DNA of 64,000 nt from Photobacterium indicum (GCF_003026215.1 NZ_PYOC01000003.1:124001-188000); one strand, 5' to 3'. Positions 35,776 to 46,628 are shown, counted from the first letter of the stretch. Numbers and translations are program-made. Notes: generated by a model not told the origin, from the sequence alone.

Positions 35776-37185
35776 CTAGGCCGTAAGACACTCTTTTTCA
35801 TCAATCGGTACGTCGTCATTGTCATTAATCAAATTCGTTAACCACTGGCGTCCTTTAATGCGGTGCGTGGTCAAGAACACTTTAACCACCTCTTCCGTCA
35901 AAATAGCCAGCATCACCCAGTGCAACGGCCATCCCAGTACAATACCCGTGATTATCGCAAGAGGAATACCAATTGCCCATTGTGCGAACAGATCAATGAA
36001 AATACTGTAACGAATATCGCCGCCACTGCGTAATACGCCACCAATGCCAACCATGTTGTACACTTTTAGGCATAAGCCAAGCGCTAACACTAACGTGACA
36101 TTCACGGCCATATCCAAATTAGCCGTACCCGCTTTTGCGAATAAATCACCAATGCTGTTATGAAATATTAATACTGTCGCGCCAACAATCATCGCTAACG
36201 TCGCGCTTAAACCAATGAACCACCATGATTGATGCCACGCGCGTTGGTAATTTTCAGCCCCTAGCTCATGGCCAAGTATGGTTGATGCCGCTACAGCAAA
36301 ACCAATAAACCCTGATATTAGCACCCCTTCTATCGGTGATAATAAACTGATGATTGCTAGTTCAGTCACGCCAAGCTGCCCGATAATGTAGTTATAAACC
36401 AGTAATCCCATTGCCCAACCACCATCATGGATCACCATCGGCAGTGCAACAGAAAGATACTTTCTGCGCGCCTTTACCGTTACTGCAGCTTCAGCATCTG
36501 ATACTTTTGGCAAAATCTCATTATATTTCCAATATGTGACAGCCAATAAAATAATCGTTTGGATACCGCGCGATATTGTTGTACCTAACGCAGCACCTGC
36601 AACACCCATCTCAGGAAACCCGTATAAACCGAATATCAATAGTGCGTTTAGCGCGGCATTAATGAGTACCGCAATCAGCCCAACGACAGTAGGCATTTTA
36701 GCGACACCTACCGAACGTAATGCAGATTCTAAAGGCACAACAATGGCGGTAAAGATGATGCTCCAACCACACACAAACAAATACATTGTGGCATGCTCAA
36801 CAAACGTTGGATCATTCGTAATAACACTCACGATACTTTCAGGTGCCAAACGAAACAAAATTGCAAAAGGTATTGTTAAAACAATAGCACAAGCCCAAGA
36901 TTGCAATAGTGTACGACGAACACCGTCCATTCTACCTGCACCAAAGTATTGCGCAGCTAATACGCCGACAGCGCCGCTCACACCTACAATTATCAGTAAA
37001 TTAAAGAAGAATATTCGATTACCGACACCAACGGCTGCAACCTGTGATTCCCCCAATGTTGAAACCATCATTACATCGACCAAACCCAAGATGGCAAAAA
37101 GCATCGACTGCATCGAAACCGGTATCGCCAATCGCCATGTTTTTTGCCAAAATTCTTTATCTGCTGCCGCTTTCCAATTTTGCAT
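35776..37185 (-). CDS. MATE family efflux transporter
   Basis: A 469-residue inner-membrane exporter of the MATE/MOP class, with about 12 hydrophobic helices in two repeated halves. The first half carries QSMLFAILGLVDVMMVSTLG and the second VYNYIIGQLGVTELAI. Such pumps expel cationic drugs using Na+ or H+; the substrate is unknown. A strong AAGGGGG ribosome site precedes the ATG. It is divergent from an AraC regulator (164-base gap), which is a likely controller. Own terminator. Confidence 0.88.
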   Translation of the reverse strand: MQNWKAAADKEFWQKTWRLAIPVSMQSMLFAILGLVDVMMVSTLGESQVAAVGVGNRIFFFNLLIIVGVSGAVGVLAAQYFGAGRMDGVRRTLLQSWACAIVLTIPFAILFRLAPESIVSVITNDPTFVEHATMYLFVCGWSIIFTAIVVPLESALRSVGVAKMPTVVGLIAVLINAALNALLIFGLYGFPEMGVAGAALGTTISRGIQTIILLAVTYWKYNEILPKVSDAEAAVTVKARRKYLSVALPMVIHDGGWAMGLLVYNYIIGQLGVTELAIISLLSPIEGVLISGFIGFAVAASTILGHELGAENYQRAWHQSWWFIGLSATLAMIVGATVLIFHNSIGDLFAKAGTANLDMAVNVTLVLALGLCLKVYNMVGIGGVLRSGGDIRYSIFIDLFAQWAIGIPLAIITGIVLGWPLHWVMLAILTEEVVKVFLTTHRIKGRQWLTNLINDNDDVPIDEKECLTA

Positions 37186-37349
37186 TTTTGCCCCCTTGTA
37201 ATGTTTGCTTATGTGAGGTGGATCATACGCCTAAAGGCAAATAACGACTTATGCTATCTTCTCAACAACCTTTGCCAAACTATCAAAAGATATTTTTATA
37301 CGATTATTAATGAATATCAAAACAAAATAGAAACAGAAAAGGAGAAAAC

Positions 37350-38228
37350 ATGAGTTGGCCTGAATACTATGAAATATCGGATCAATGCCGAACGACAACG
37401 ATCGACCAAGGTCAGCTTATGGCTTTAGAGAAACACCAAATAGTACAATGCGGCGTAAACTACGCACGCCAGAGTTTTACGGTATACCGTCGTAACCCCA
37501 ATATGCATATGTTGCTATTTACTTGTTGCGGTGAAGGTTGGCTAGAAACACCCGTGCGAAAATGGACACTGGAAAGCGGTAGCGTTATTCATGTTCCGCC
37601 TGGTTCTGCGAATGGATTTGGGATAACCCAAAAAGAACATGATGCTGATAACGAAACATTAGACACTGAAAATACATGGGATATAGCGTGGGTAATGTTA
37701 AGTGATAATGGCGAGTGGGCAAAAACAATGCCCAACGAAGTTACATACAGTAAAACGCAATGTGCAGATATGTTACGTAAAACTATTGACTGCTTACATC
37801 AATCTATGTCGTTACCCTACCCTGTTGGTAACCAGCTAGGAGATAATCTAGTTGAACAAATACGCTTATTAGTCACGAATCGTTTACCGACATCTATGCC
37901 TATCTCGTTACAACGATTAGAAAAAGTGTTTGATCGCGCTAAAGAACAACTTCATCGCCAATGGAGCGTAGCTGAACTAGCGGCATTGCACCCTTGTTCT
38001 GAGCCTCACTTTCACCGCTTGTGCCAGCAATATTATTGCCATAGTCCTATTGCGCATTTAACACGATTACGGATGGAATATGCTGCTCGTCTATTAAGTG
38101 CTACCGAATGGCCAATACAACATATTTGCGAATCAAGCGGGTATCCAAACCCTGCCAATTTCAGTACTCGTTTTAAAAAATGGAGCTCTCTTACCCCCAG
38201 AGAGTTTAGACAACGCTTTCGGTATTAA
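37350..38228 (+). CDS. AraC-family regulator next to the MATE exporter
   Basis: A 292-residue regulator with an N-terminal cupin-like sensing region (CCGEGWLETPVRKWTLESGSVIHVPPG) and a C-terminal pair of helix-turn-helix units (WSVAELAALHPCSEPHFHRLCQQ and WPIQHICESSGYPNPANFSTRFKKW). AAGGAG before the ATG is a very strong ribosome site. It is divergent from the MATE gene, so it may activate the exporter in response to a small ligand. Ligand unknown. Confidence 0.85.
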   Translation: MSWPEYYEISDQCRTTTIDQGQLMALEKHQIVQCGVNYARQSFTVYRRNPNMHMLLFTCCGEGWLETPVRKWTLESGSVIHVPPGSANGFGITQKEHDADNETLDTENTWDIAWVMLSDNGEWAKTMPNEVTYSKTQCADMLRKTIDCLHQSMSLPYPVGNQLGDNLVEQIRLLVTNRLPTSMPISLQRLEKVFDRAKEQLHRQWSVAELAALHPCSEPHFHRLCQQYYCHSPIAHLTRLRMEYAARLLSATEWPIQHICESSGYPNPANFSTRFKKWSSLTPREFRQRFRY

Positions 38229-38231
38229 TAA

Positions 38232-38299
38232 AATAAGCGCCTTGCCTAGAACCCAATAAATTCTCGTTGAAACGAGTACGCTAAGGTGAATTGAGTATA
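38232..38299 (-). repeat. MITE-like repeat, copy F, inverted remnant
   Basis: The left arm of copy C in reverse: GCGCCTTGCCTAGAACCCAA and ATTCTCGTTGAAACGAG, then a decayed end GGTGAATTGAGTATA. The right half is missing. It begins just four bases after the AraC stop. Confidence 0.65.
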
Positions 38300-38473
38300 A
38301 ACATTATTAATAGAACTGTATTTTAATGGAACAGTGTGCGATGAGTGTTGTCATAACCTTTATGGGGAAGGGAGTTCAAGTGGATTCATTTCTATTGAAA
38401 CCTTGATTTATTGCTAAACAAACCATAATTAATAATAAAGCGTCAAATCAATACGTAGAGTAAGAGGCACATT

Positions 38474-38923
38474 ATGTTCAAACAATTACGCACTTTATTT
38501 CGCCAAGTCATGCATGAAGGCAGCGATGGCGGTGCTATTGATACCCCGACAATGAATTTAGCGATGGCCTCTTTATTGTGTGAAGTTGCAAATGCTGATC
38601 ACCAAATTGATCCTAGAGAAGAGGCAGCTAAAGTACAGTTACTCATAAAGCTACTTGATATAGATGAAGCAATAGCTATAGATTTACTCGCTGAAGCAAT
38701 GGTAAAAAGTGAAAAATCAGTCTCTTTGTATGAATTTACAACAAAACTGCGTGAGCTTATGCCAGAAGAGCGCTTTCAGCTTATTGAAGCAATGTGGCAA
38801 GTTGCCTATGCCGATGGCATTATCGAACCCATGGAAGAAGCCGTGATCCGTCAAGTTGCTGAGTTAATTTACCTCGACCATTCAGAGTTTATCCGCGCAA
38901 AATTATCAGCGAAGAATGGGTAA
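38474..38923 (+). CDS. TerB-like tellurite-resistance family protein
   Basis: A 149-residue all-helical protein of the TerB fold, with the two acidic loops LCEVANADHQIDPREE (about 35-50) and VAYADGIIEPMEEAV (about 115-129) that in TerB bind metal ions. No other ter gene is near, so it is probably a stand-alone cytoplasmic protein rather than part of a tellurite island. AAGAGG precedes the ATG. Role unknown. Confidence 0.8.
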   Translation: MFKQLRTLFRQVMHEGSDGGAIDTPTMNLAMASLLCEVANADHQIDPREEAAKVQLLIKLLDIDEAIAIDLLAEAMVKSEKSVSLYEFTTKLRELMPEERFQLIEAMWQVAYADGIIEPMEEAVIRQVAELIYLDHSEFIRAKLSAKNG

Positions 38924-38965
38924 TAATACTATTCTAGATTGACATCATCCCAAACTGGCATAAAA

Positions 38966-38987
38966 AAAGCCTGCAAATGCAGGCTTT
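38966..38987 (-). terminator. Terminator after ppsA
   Basis: AAAGCCTGCA/TGCAGGCTTT stem with a tiny loop. The minus strand has a T run, so it ends ppsA transcription 22 bases past the stop. It may also stop the convergent TerB gene. Confidence 0.85.
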
Positions 38988-39008
38988 AAATAGGCGTTCT
39001 TATTCAAC

Positions 39009-41372
39009 TTACTTTTTACCCAAATGTACCCATGTTTCAAGTACCGTATCTGGGTTTAATGAAACTGAGTCAATGCCCTGCTCCATCAACCAATCTGCGA
39101 GATCATCGTGATCTGATGGTCCTTGACCACAAATTCCAACATATTTACCCGCTTTATTGGCGGCTTTAATTGCCATAGATAACATTGCTTTTACTGCAGG
39201 ATTACGCTCATCAAACATATGCGCAATTTCACCAGAATCTCGGTCAAGACCAAGCGTTAACTGAGTCATATCGTTTGAGCCAATCGAGAAGCCATCAAAA
39301 TACTTCAAGAAATCATCCGCTAGAATTGCATTTGACGGCAATTCACACATCATAATGACTTTCAGACCGTTTTCGCCACGACGCAGGTCAAATTTAGCCA
39401 GCAAATCGATAACCGATGCCGCTTCACTTACCGTACGTACAAATGGGATCATGATTTCAACATTTTTTAAGCCCATCTTTTCACGAACGCGCTTCATTGC
39501 TTCACATTCAAGTGCAAAACAATCTTGGAACTGTGGTGAAATATAACGAGAAGCACCACGGAACCCTAACATTGGGTTTTCTTCTGTCGGCTCATAGTTA
39601 ATACCACCCACTAAATTGCGGTATTCATTCGACTTAAAATCGGACATACGCACAATAACGCGCTTTGGCCAAAATGCAGCAGCAAGCGTTGAAATCCCTT
39701 CTGTTAATTTCTCGATGTAGAACTCAACAGGGTTTTCATAACCCACAATACGCTTATCTATTTCAGCTTTAAGCTCGTCAGATTGTTCATCGTAGTTAAG
39801 TAAGGCTTTCGGGTGAATGCCAATCATCTTGTTAATAATGAACTCTAGTCGAGCTAACCCTACCCCTTCATTAGGAATACAAGCAAAATCGAATGCACGA
39901 TCTGGGTTGCCCACATTCATCATGACTTTAAGAGGAAGATCTGGGAGATCAGTCACTGATGAACGACGAATTTCAAAATCAAGTTCGCCTTCATACACAA
40001 AGCCCGTCTCACCTTGCGCACAAGATACAGTAACATGCTGACCGGTGCTTAAAATTGAGGTTGCATTACCACAGCCCACAACCGCAGGTATCCCAAGTTC
40101 ACGTGCAATGATTGCCGCGTGACATGTACGTCCACCTCGATTAGTGACAATAGCAGATGCTTTTTTCATCACAGGCTCCCAATCTGGGTCTGTCATGTCT
40201 GCAACTAATACATCACCCAGTTGAACCTGATCCATTTCACTTAAATCAGCAACAACACGAACAGCACCAGCACCAATACGTTGGCCGATAGCACGGCCTT
40301 CAATGATTGCCGATGCTTGAGCATTAAGATGGAAGCGTTCCATCACTTGTTGGTCATCGCGAGAACGTACTGTTTCAGGGCGTGCCTGAACAATCAGTAA
40401 TTCACCAGTAATACCATCTTTGGCCCATTCGATATCCATCGGGCGACCGTAATGCTTTTCGATAATCAATGCTTGTTTTGCTAACGACGCAATTTCATCA
40501 TCGGTTAACGAAAATTGCTGACGTTCTTCTTCGGTGGTATCAATCACATCAACTTGTGTACCTAGCTCTTTGCCCTCGGCGTAAACCATTTTGATTTGTT
40601 TTGAACCAATGGTACGACGCACAACGGCATGATTACCTGCCTCAAGTGTTGGCTTATGAACGTAGAATTCATCTGGGTTAACAGCCCCCTGCACAACCAT
40701 TTCACCTAAGCCCCATGATGATGTAATAAACACCACCTGATCAAAGCCAGACTCGGTATCAAGGGTAAACATTACCCCCGAAGAAGCTTTGTCTGAACGC
40801 ACCATACGCTGAATACCAGCAGACAATGCAACACCTTCATGATCAAACCCTTGGTGAACACGGTATGAAATAGCACGGTCATTAAACAACGAAGCGAATA
40901 CATGCTTTGTTGCTTCAATAACGGCATCGATTCCGCGCACATTTAGAAATGTTTCTTGCTGGCCAGCAAACGAAGCATCAGGTAAATCTTCAGCGGTTGC
41001 AGATGAACGAACAGCAACAGACAACATGTCGTCACCGTTACCGAGTTCTGCATAACATACTCGAATATCCTGCTCTAAGTCAGCGGGTAATTCAGCTTCC
41101 AATACCCAGTTGCGAATGGTTTCGCCAGCAACTTTTAACGCATTTACATCATCAACATCAAGTTCTTCTAATAGTTGATAAATACGCTTGTTTAATCCGC
41201 CAGCTTCCAGAAATTGATTAAAAGCATGCGAGGTTGTCGCATATCCATTTGGAACTTTCACACCTGCATTTGCAAGATTGGCTACCATCTCACCCAGCGA
41301 AGCATTTTTTCCACCCACTTTATCAACGTCATTCATTGATAAAGCATCGTACCAAACTACATTCTGTTGCAC
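39009..41372 (-). CDS. ppsA: Phosphoenolpyruvate synthase
   Basis: A 787-residue enzyme that makes PEP from pyruvate and ATP, needed for growth on three-carbon sources. The N-terminal nucleotide domain has [11 protein letters not shown] and [17 protein letters not shown]. The phosphohistidine is in [14 protein letters not shown], and the C-terminal PEP-binding barrel has [17 protein letters not shown] with [10 protein letters not shown]. The frame is open to 41414, but AAGGAG 7 bases before a GTG at 41372, plus alignment with E. coli ([13 protein letters not shown]), gives that start. Divergent from its regulator ppsR. Confidence 0.93.
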   Translation of the reverse strand: MQQNVVWYDALSMNDVDKVGGKNASLGEMVANLANAGVKVPNGYATTSHAFNQFLEAGGLNKRIYQLLEELDVDDVNALKVAGETIRNWVLEAELPADLEQDIRVCYAELGNGDDMLSVAVRSSATAEDLPDASFAGQQETFLNVRGIDAVIEATKHVFASLFNDRAISYRVHQGFDHEGVALSAGIQRMVRSDKASSGVMFTLDTESGFDQVVFITSSWGLGEMVVQGAVNPDEFYVHKPTLEAGNHAVVRRTIGSKQIKMVYAEGKELGTQVDVIDTTEEERQQFSLTDDEIASLAKQALIIEKHYGRPMDIEWAKDGITGELLIVQARPETVRSRDDQQVMERFHLNAQASAIIEGRAIGQRIGAGAVRVVADLSEMDQVQLGDVLVADMTDPDWEPVMKKASAIVTNRGGRTCHAAIIARELGIPAVVGCGNATSILSTGQHVTVSCAQGETGFVYEGELDFEIRRSSVTDLPDLPLKVMMNVGNPDRAFDFACIPNEGVGLARLEFIINKMIGIHPKALLNYDEQSDELKAEIDKRIVGYENPVEFYIEKLTEGISTLAAAFWPKRVIVRMSDFKSNEYRNLVGGINYEPTEENPMLGFRGASRYISPQFQDCFALECEAMKRVREKMGLKNVEIMIPFVRTVSEAASVIDLLAKFDLRRGENGLKVIMMCELPSNAILADDFLKYFDGFSIGSNDMTQLTLGLDRDSGEIAHMFDERNPAVKAMLSMAIKAANKAGKYVGICGQGPSDHDDLADWLMEQGIDSVSLNPDTVLETWVHLGKK

Positions 41373-41556
41373 GACGAATCTCCTTGCTTTTGGATTTAGC
41401 TTAAATGTGGGCAAGATCTCAACGGAAACGATTGCATTGGCAGTTAAAAAAATACTGCGTCACAATGGTCGGGCTGATGTCTATACCCTGTAAAGTTATT
41501 GTTATAAGTATTTATACGGTGAACGTTACAGAATTATTTTAAGGATTCAACTTTTT

Positions 41557-42390
41557 ATGCAGCGCAAATCCAATTTTCGTGATGTGTTTTACGTTTCTGA
41601 CGGTACAGCGATCACTTCTGAGACACTTGGACATGCCGTTTTAGGGCAATTTCCAATCGAAACACGCCAAACAACGCACCCTTTCATTGAAACAAATGAA
41701 CGTGCAGAACAGGTTAAATTCCTTGTAAATCAATCTTATAATAAGACGGGCATTAAGCCTTTAGTCTTCTATTCAATCGTTATACCTGATGTAAAGGTCA
41801 TCATTGAACAAAGTAACGCGCATTTCTACGACGTCTTGAATGTGCTAGTTGAGCCTTTAAAGCACGATTTGCAGCTTGAACCAGAGCCTCAGTTACAACG
41901 TTCACATAGTATTAACAAGGATGCCGCTAGCTATCAAGATCGTATCGCCGCCATTGAATATACCCTCGCGCATGATGATGGGATTTCACTGAATAATCTT
42001 GACCAAGCAGATGTGATTTTATTGGGTGTATCTCGCTGCGGAAAGACCCCAACAAGCCTATATCTTGCGATGCAATTTGGCATAAGAGCAGTTAACTACC
42101 CCTTCATCGCCGAAGATATGACAAGCCTTAAACTGCCTGCTGCCATAGAGCCTTATCGCTTTAAAACCTATGGGTTAACCATTGACATCGAACGCCTAGT
42201 CGCGATACGAAATGAACGCTACGCCAACAGCGATTATGCTAGCTTAGAGCAGTGTGAAAAAGAACTGCATAAAGTTGAAGGAATGTTCAGACGGGAAGCG
42301 ATACCCTACTTAAATACATCATCTCTTTCAGTAGAAGAAATCGCCACCCGACTACTCGACATTAGTGGTTTAAAACGAAAAATGTGCTAA
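41557..42390 (+). CDS. ppsR: PEP synthase regulatory protein PpsR
   Basis: A 277-residue bifunctional kinase/pyrophosphorylase (DUF299) that inactivates PEP synthase by ADP-dependent phosphorylation of the Thr next to its catalytic His, and reverses it with phosphate. The P-loop is LGVSRCGKTPTS, and FYVSDGTAITSETLG at the start is typical. AAGGA precedes the ATG. It is divergent from ppsA with a 184-base shared control gap, so target and controller are made from one locus. Confidence 0.93.
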   Translation: MQRKSNFRDVFYVSDGTAITSETLGHAVLGQFPIETRQTTHPFIETNERAEQVKFLVNQSYNKTGIKPLVFYSIVIPDVKVIIEQSNAHFYDVLNVLVEPLKHDLQLEPEPQLQRSHSINKDAASYQDRIAAIEYTLAHDDGISLNNLDQADVILLGVSRCGKTPTSLYLAMQFGIRAVNYPFIAEDMTSLKLPAAIEPYRFKTYGLTIDIERLVAIRNERYANSDYASLEQCEKELHKVEGMFRREAIPYLNTSSLSVEEIATRLLDISGLKRKMC

Positions 42391-42804
42391 TAAAAGATAT
42401 TTATCTTTAAAAAATAACCTTTATCTTTTGTGGTTTAAAATCATCAAGGGTAAAGGTTCTATACTCATGATTCTTCAAAATGCAAAGTCAGCACCTTAAG
42501 GTAACATGGGCATATACTCAAAGACCTCAAGATGAAGAATTCAGAGTAATCATTCATGAGACATCTACAGTCTTATGCGACTGCTTCATTGTCGAAAATA
42601 TGATTTAAAAACGATTAATTGACACTAATTAGTCCTATTTTTTAGCTTTGATAATAAAATTCTCATATTTAAGAGGATAAATTCTTTTATTTATTAAAAA
42701 CTTAACATTAGTTCACCTTTACTGCATATATTCATCAAAAAAACACTAAGAATTGAAATATGCTTATTTCGTGGTCAGGAATAATAATAAAAGAGGTTGC
42801 TAAC
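42391..42804. other. Gap with decayed repeat ends
   Basis: Contains two degenerate terminal-repeat pieces (GGTAACATGGGCATA near 42500-42513 and ATATACTCAAAGACCTCAAG near 42512-42533) followed by GAATTCAGAGTAATC. The rest is AT-rich and carries no clear gene. Confidence 0.5.
42512..42570. repeat. MITE-like repeat, copy E, decayed
   Basis: ATATACTCAAAGACCTCAAG then ATGAAGAATTCAGAGTAATC, matching the left end of the 71-base copy at 53062. The other end is not clear, so this is a relic. Confidence 0.5.
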
Positions 42805-43539
42805 ATGTTTAGATATGTACTCAGTATTTGTCTTTCTTTTTCTCTTATTGGTTGCGGAGGCTCAAGCGGTGACGATGCAATAGAGGCTGTTATTGAAGAA
42901 GTGCAAGCAGTAGCAGAGATAGATCCGAACATTGCAGACCTTAATCGTACGCGTAGTGCTAACGTGCAATTTGTAAATACGTCATTAGACTCAATGGATT
43001 ATTTTATAAATAGTAGTACCAGTACATCGCTACTTTTTGACCCAAATAATAGAGCTATTACTAACAACAATAATGAAATTATCAGTAAAACCTTCGAATG
43101 GACAAAAACCGATTCAATAAGAGCTAGCCTCGGTATACAAGATACTAACAGTCAAACACAACAAGCTGAATTAAAGTCGATTACCATAGAAGACACCGAT
43201 AAATGGTGGGCAATTGCATGGCGAAATGGTGGTGAACTCCAAGATGATTTGATGCTAACAGCTTTGAAACGACAACCATCAGCTGTGAATTCTGTGTATA
43301 GAGTACGTGTTTTTAGCCAATCAGATAATACTCAAGTAGTTAATGTTAATCCTAATGATATTCAAATTATTAGTGCAACTAAAGGTATCGTCACAAAATA
43401 CCTCACAATTCAATCTTGTAAAGATGATTTAAGTTTTAATGCTCAATCTGTAGATTTATGCAATTTAGATATCAGTAAGTCTTATTTACTGATAACTGAT
43501 GGGAGCAACCTGCTACTGACAGCAGAAGAAAAACAATAA
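42805..43539 (+). CDS. Secreted lipoprotein, uncharacterised
   Basis: A 244-residue protein with lipobox SLIGC after a short hydrophobic signal; the lipid-modified Cys is followed by GGSSGDD. The frame opens earlier (42760), but AAGAGG 8 bases before the ATG at 42805, plus the signal peptide, fixes the start. The mature chain is Asn/Ser/Asp-rich with a possible disulfide (SCKDDLSF, VDLCNLD). No family recognised. Gly-Gly-Ser after the Cys suggests outer-membrane sorting. Confidence 0.68.
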   Translation: MFRYVLSICLSFSLIGCGGSSGDDAIEAVIEEVQAVAEIDPNIADLNRTRSANVQFVNTSLDSMDYFINSSTSTSLLFDPNNRAITNNNNEIISKTFEWTKTDSIRASLGIQDTNSQTQQAELKSITIEDTDKWWAIAWRNGGELQDDLMLTALKRQPSAVNSVYRVRVFSQSDNTQVVNVNPNDIQIISATKGIVTKYLTIQSCKDDLSFNAQSVDLCNLDISKSYLLITDGSNLLLTAEEKQ

Positions 43540-43846
43540 AAAGTAAAACAATAACTTAGGGTAAAATAAAAAAGCGCTATGTTAGCAACACTTTATAACG
43601 CAGGGATAGCCTACAACTACATACGTAAAGAATTAATGGGTTTTCTATATGTGCTTTGCAATGTTATTGCACACATTTTGGGGAGTAGAAAATCAATAAT
43701 TACTGGTCTAATAATATAAACAACAGTAATAATATTAATCTATTACGACAAATAAAGTAGGCAGCGGTGGTAGTATCGCCCCAGTATTATTCTTTGAATA
43801 TGCTGGGGCTTTCTTTACCCATAAGTAAAGAGTTAGTATTTATTGA
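43540..43846. other. Gap with a hairpin and a possible tiny transcript
   Basis: Contains a doubtful 46-codon frame (43579-43719) with no good ribosome site, and a strong plus-strand terminator at 43778. The terminator is about 240 bases after the lipoprotein stop, so a small RNA or leader could lie here. Confidence 0.4.
43778..43814 (+). terminator. Terminator-type hairpin
   Basis: GCCCCAG (43778-43784) pairs with CTGGGGC (43803-43809), with TATT/AATA extending inward across two unpaired bases, then TTTCTTT. Confidence 0.75.
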
Positions 43847-45115
43847 TTAACGCTTAGCTTGATGACGCCCGCGATTTTTATGTATTTTAGATTTTGCTTT
43901 TATACGGCGTTTTTCAGACGTCGAGCTAGAACGACGGTTATCTTGCGCTTTGATGGTTGGATCTGGTTCGTACCCTTCCAGCCACTCTTGAGGTAAGCGT
44001 GTATCTAACAATTCTTCAATTGCACGCAGAGCCCATTCTTCATCAATACTCATTAATGAAATAGCACTGCCCGTTAAACCAGCACGACCAGTACGACCAA
44101 TACGGTGAACATAATCTTCAGCTTGAAATGGTAAATCGAAGTTAACAACATAGCCTAGTTGTTCAATATCTAAACCTCGTGCTGCAACGTCAGTCGCAAC
44201 CATCGCGCGTACTTTACCTTCTTTAAAATCACTTAATGCACGTTGACGTGCACCTTGGCTTTTATCACCATTAATTGAAACCGCTTTAATACCATCAAGA
44301 ATCAGCTCTTTTGCTAATTCATCTGAACCTTGCTTTGTTTTAGTAAAGATTAAAACCTGATTCCAATTTCGAGAACCAATAAGGTAAGACAGTAATTCAC
44401 GCTTACGGTGTTTATCAACTGGATATACCATTTGCGTAACACTTTCGGCAGCAATATTTTCTGGTGTAACTTCAATTAGCTTGGGATCAGCTAAAATATC
44501 GTAAGCTAATTTTTTGACTTGATTAGAAAATGTTGCAGAAAAAAGTAACGTTTGGCGCTTTCTCGGCATGCGCTGCATGATGCGTTTAATATCAACGACA
44601 AAACCCATATCTAGCATACGATCAGCTTCATCTAATACTAAGCATTCAATCTTAGATAAATCGACAGTACCTGTAAAAGCGTGATCCAATAATCGTCCTG
44701 GCGTGGCAATTAAAATATCAACACCCGACTTCAATGCTTTTACCTGAACCCCCATACTGGTGCCGCCATAGGCAACGGCCACCTTAATCGATGTATTTTT
44801 ACTGTATGCCAAAATACTATCGTGCACTTGTTGGGCAAGTTCGCGGGTTGGTGTTAAAACTAAAGCACGAATTGCCTCAGGCTTTTTTATATAACCTTCG
44901 CCATGTTCTGACTGCTGACTCGCCAGTAAACGTTGGATCATCGGTAGGCCGAATGCTGCTGTTTTACCGGTTCCTGTTTGTGCACCAGCCATAATATCAT
45001 CACCAGCCAATACTTGGGGAATGGCTTGTTCTTGAATGGGTGTTGGTGTTTTAAAACCCAGCTCTGTAACAGTATCAACTAGCTGAGTATTCAGGCCTAA
45101 AGCTTGAAATGACAT
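43847..45115 (-). CDS. rhlE: DEAD-box RNA helicase, RhlE-like
   Basis: A 422-residue helicase: Q-motif region FKTPTPIQEQAIP, Walker A AQTGTGKT, motif II LDEADRMLD, SAT, and HRIGRTGRAG. A basic C-terminal tail rich in Arg, Lys and Ser (about 385-422, ending RGRHQAKR) is typical of RhlE, which remodels ribosome assembly intermediates and works with the RNA degradosome. AGGAAAA precedes the ATG. Assignment to RhlE rather than SrmB or DbpA rests on motif context and tail. Confidence 0.88.
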   Translation of the reverse strand: MSFQALGLNTQLVDTVTELGFKTPTPIQEQAIPQVLAGDDIMAGAQTGTGKTAAFGLPMIQRLLASQQSEHGEGYIKKPEAIRALVLTPTRELAQQVHDSILAYSKNTSIKVAVAYGGTSMGVQVKALKSGVDILIATPGRLLDHAFTGTVDLSKIECLVLDEADRMLDMGFVVDIKRIMQRMPRKRQTLLFSATFSNQVKKLAYDILADPKLIEVTPENIAAESVTQMVYPVDKHRKRELLSYLIGSRNWNQVLIFTKTKQGSDELAKELILDGIKAVSINGDKSQGARQRALSDFKEGKVRAMVATDVAARGLDIEQLGYVVNFDLPFQAEDYVHRIGRTGRAGLTGSAISLMSIDEEWALRAIEELLDTRLPQEWLEGYEPDPTIKAQDNRRSSSTSEKRRIKAKSKIHKNRGRHQAKR

Positions 45116-45220
45116 GGTGTTTTCCTACAAACAAACGGTAAAGAGCGCGGATTCTAACAGACCTACTCTGTTATACAAACCCCAGATATAGGAAATCACT
45201 TTATAAAACAGATGAGTTTA

Positions 45221-45244
45221 TACTTGAGGTAGATTGGGTATATA
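45221..45244. repeat. Solo terminal repeat of the MITE-like family
   Basis: TACTTGAGGTAGATTGGGTATATA matches the right terminal end of the family, without interior, in the gap between rhlE and nagK. Confidence 0.5.
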
Positions 45245-45266
45245 CACATACGCTTCAAATACAATA

Positions 45267-45287
45267 AAGCACCGACATGCGGTGCTT
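45267..45287 (-). terminator. Terminator after nagK
   Basis: A perfect AAGCACCG/CGGTGCTT stem with a 5-base loop. It lies 35 bases beyond the minus-strand stop; the T run is weak. Confidence 0.7.
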
Positions 45288-45321
45288 AATAATATTGCTA
45301 CGTGATTATGTTAATGGGTAT

Positions 45322-46233
45322 CTATTTTTTGATATTCAAAAATGCAGCACCACGTACGCCACCAGCATCACCGTGTTTTGCTTTCACAATTTTAGGCACT
45401 TGTGACACTGATAATAAATGTTTAGCGACTCTCTTTGGCAGTTCTTGATACAGTAATTCAAAGTTAGATAAGCCACCGCCAAGTACAACAACATGTGGGT
45501 CTAAACCTGTGAAGATATTTGCTAAACAGATCGCCAACATTTCCATGAAGCGATCAACATGCTCTACTGCTTTTGCTTCGCCAGTAGCATGCAATTTAAT
45601 GATCTCGATTGCCTTCAGATTTTCACCATAATAATGCGCATATAATTGCTCAAAACCACGACCTGATAGGTAGTTGTCGATACACCCTTTATTATCACAA
45701 CCACATGTAAATAACGGTGCTTTTTCGCCAAGACTAAACCAAGCGTCAATAGGCATACGAGTATGACCAAGTTCCCCTGCTACGTGATTCATGCCAGAGA
45801 ATACGTGCCCATCAAACACTAATCCGCCACCAAAACCCGTTCCTAAGATTAAACCTAGTACTGATTTTTCACCTTGCAGTGACTCATCCCATGCTTCAGA
45901 TAAGGCGAAACAGTTTGCATCGTTATCAATAGTAACGGTACGACCTAATTTAGCTTCTAGATCTTTACGTAAGAAACGTCCTTTTGCCGCAGGAATATTC
46001 GACGTTAATACAGAACCATCGCGAGCATCTTCCATACCCGGCAAGCCAATACCAACTAAGCCTTCACAACCTAAATCATTATCTGCTTTTTGAATAATGC
46101 CAACGATTGTATCAACCAGCTTATCGTAATCATCCCCAGGTGTTGCTACACGCTCTGTGGCTACTCGCTCAAGTTTTTCATTAAACGCACCAAATTCAAT
46201 TTTAGTACCGCCTACATCAAAGCCGTAGTACAT
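45322..46233 (-). CDS. nagK: N-acetyl-D-glucosamine kinase
   Basis: A 303-residue ROK-family kinase (E. coli NagK is the same length) that phosphorylates N-acetylglucosamine in the cytoplasm during recycling of cell wall and chitin sugars. Sites: [17 protein letters not shown] (ATP-binding), [10 protein letters not shown], the zinc motif [17 protein letters not shown], and GGGLSNF. The open frame is longer, but AGGGAGAACAGG next to the ATG at 46233 fixes it. Monocistronic. Confidence 0.92.
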   Translation of the reverse strand: MYYGFDVGGTKIEFGAFNEKLERVATERVATPGDDYDKLVDTIVGIIQKADNDLGCEGLVGIGLPGMEDARDGSVLTSNIPAAKGRFLRKDLEAKLGRTVTIDNDANCFALSEAWDESLQGEKSVLGLILGTGFGGGLVFDGHVFSGMNHVAGELGHTRMPIDAWFSLGEKAPLFTCGCDNKGCIDNYLSGRGFEQLYAHYYGENLKAIEIIKLHATGEAKAVEHVDRFMEMLAICLANIFTGLDPHVVVLGGGLSNFELLYQELPKRVAKHLLSVSQVPKIVKAKHGDAGGVRGAAFLNIKK

Positions 46234-46628
46234 CCTGTTCTCCCTAAAATAAACCAAAAGTGATTATCAAATTATTTAGTGCTACTAAATGTGCAACTAT
46301 TTCGTTCAATAACACCCTCATATTATTGAACGAAATAGTTAAAGATTTATAACGCTGTTACCAAAAGCGTTGCAAATAAAATTATCCATACTTCTACGCC
46401 TACAGACTGTGACGGAGCACTGATTTAGTATGCCACTTTTATGGTGATGATCGCGATTGCTGAAAGAAACAGCAGAAAAATGCATATTTATACCCACCTT
46501 ACCTTGAGGTAAACACGTAAAGCTCACTTTAGGTCCTGAAATTTAAAAGCACTTAGATATATTGACATGGAATGTTAATGGTATAAAAATACGATGAAGA
46601 ATACCCTTTCTTCATCGCTACTAAATAT
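46234..46628. other. Gap between nagK and tapT
   Basis: Contains a family-type end (TATACCCACCTTACCTTGAG, 46489-46508) with a small TACCTTGAGGTA palindrome, and otherwise AT-rich sequence. A 62-codon minus frame here has no support. The nagK promoter should be inside. Confidence 0.45.

Noticed and set aside
36536-37201. A 221-codon plus-strand frame
   Set aside because: It is antisense to the MATE transporter over its whole length, has an odd Thr/Pro/Asn-rich product and no ribosome site; a shadow of the real gene.
38474-38923. Tellurite-resistance island
   Set aside because: Only a single TerB-like gene is present; no terA, terC, terD or terE genes are beside it.
46339-46527. A 62-codon minus-strand frame
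   Set aside because: It starts inside a repeat end and has no support.
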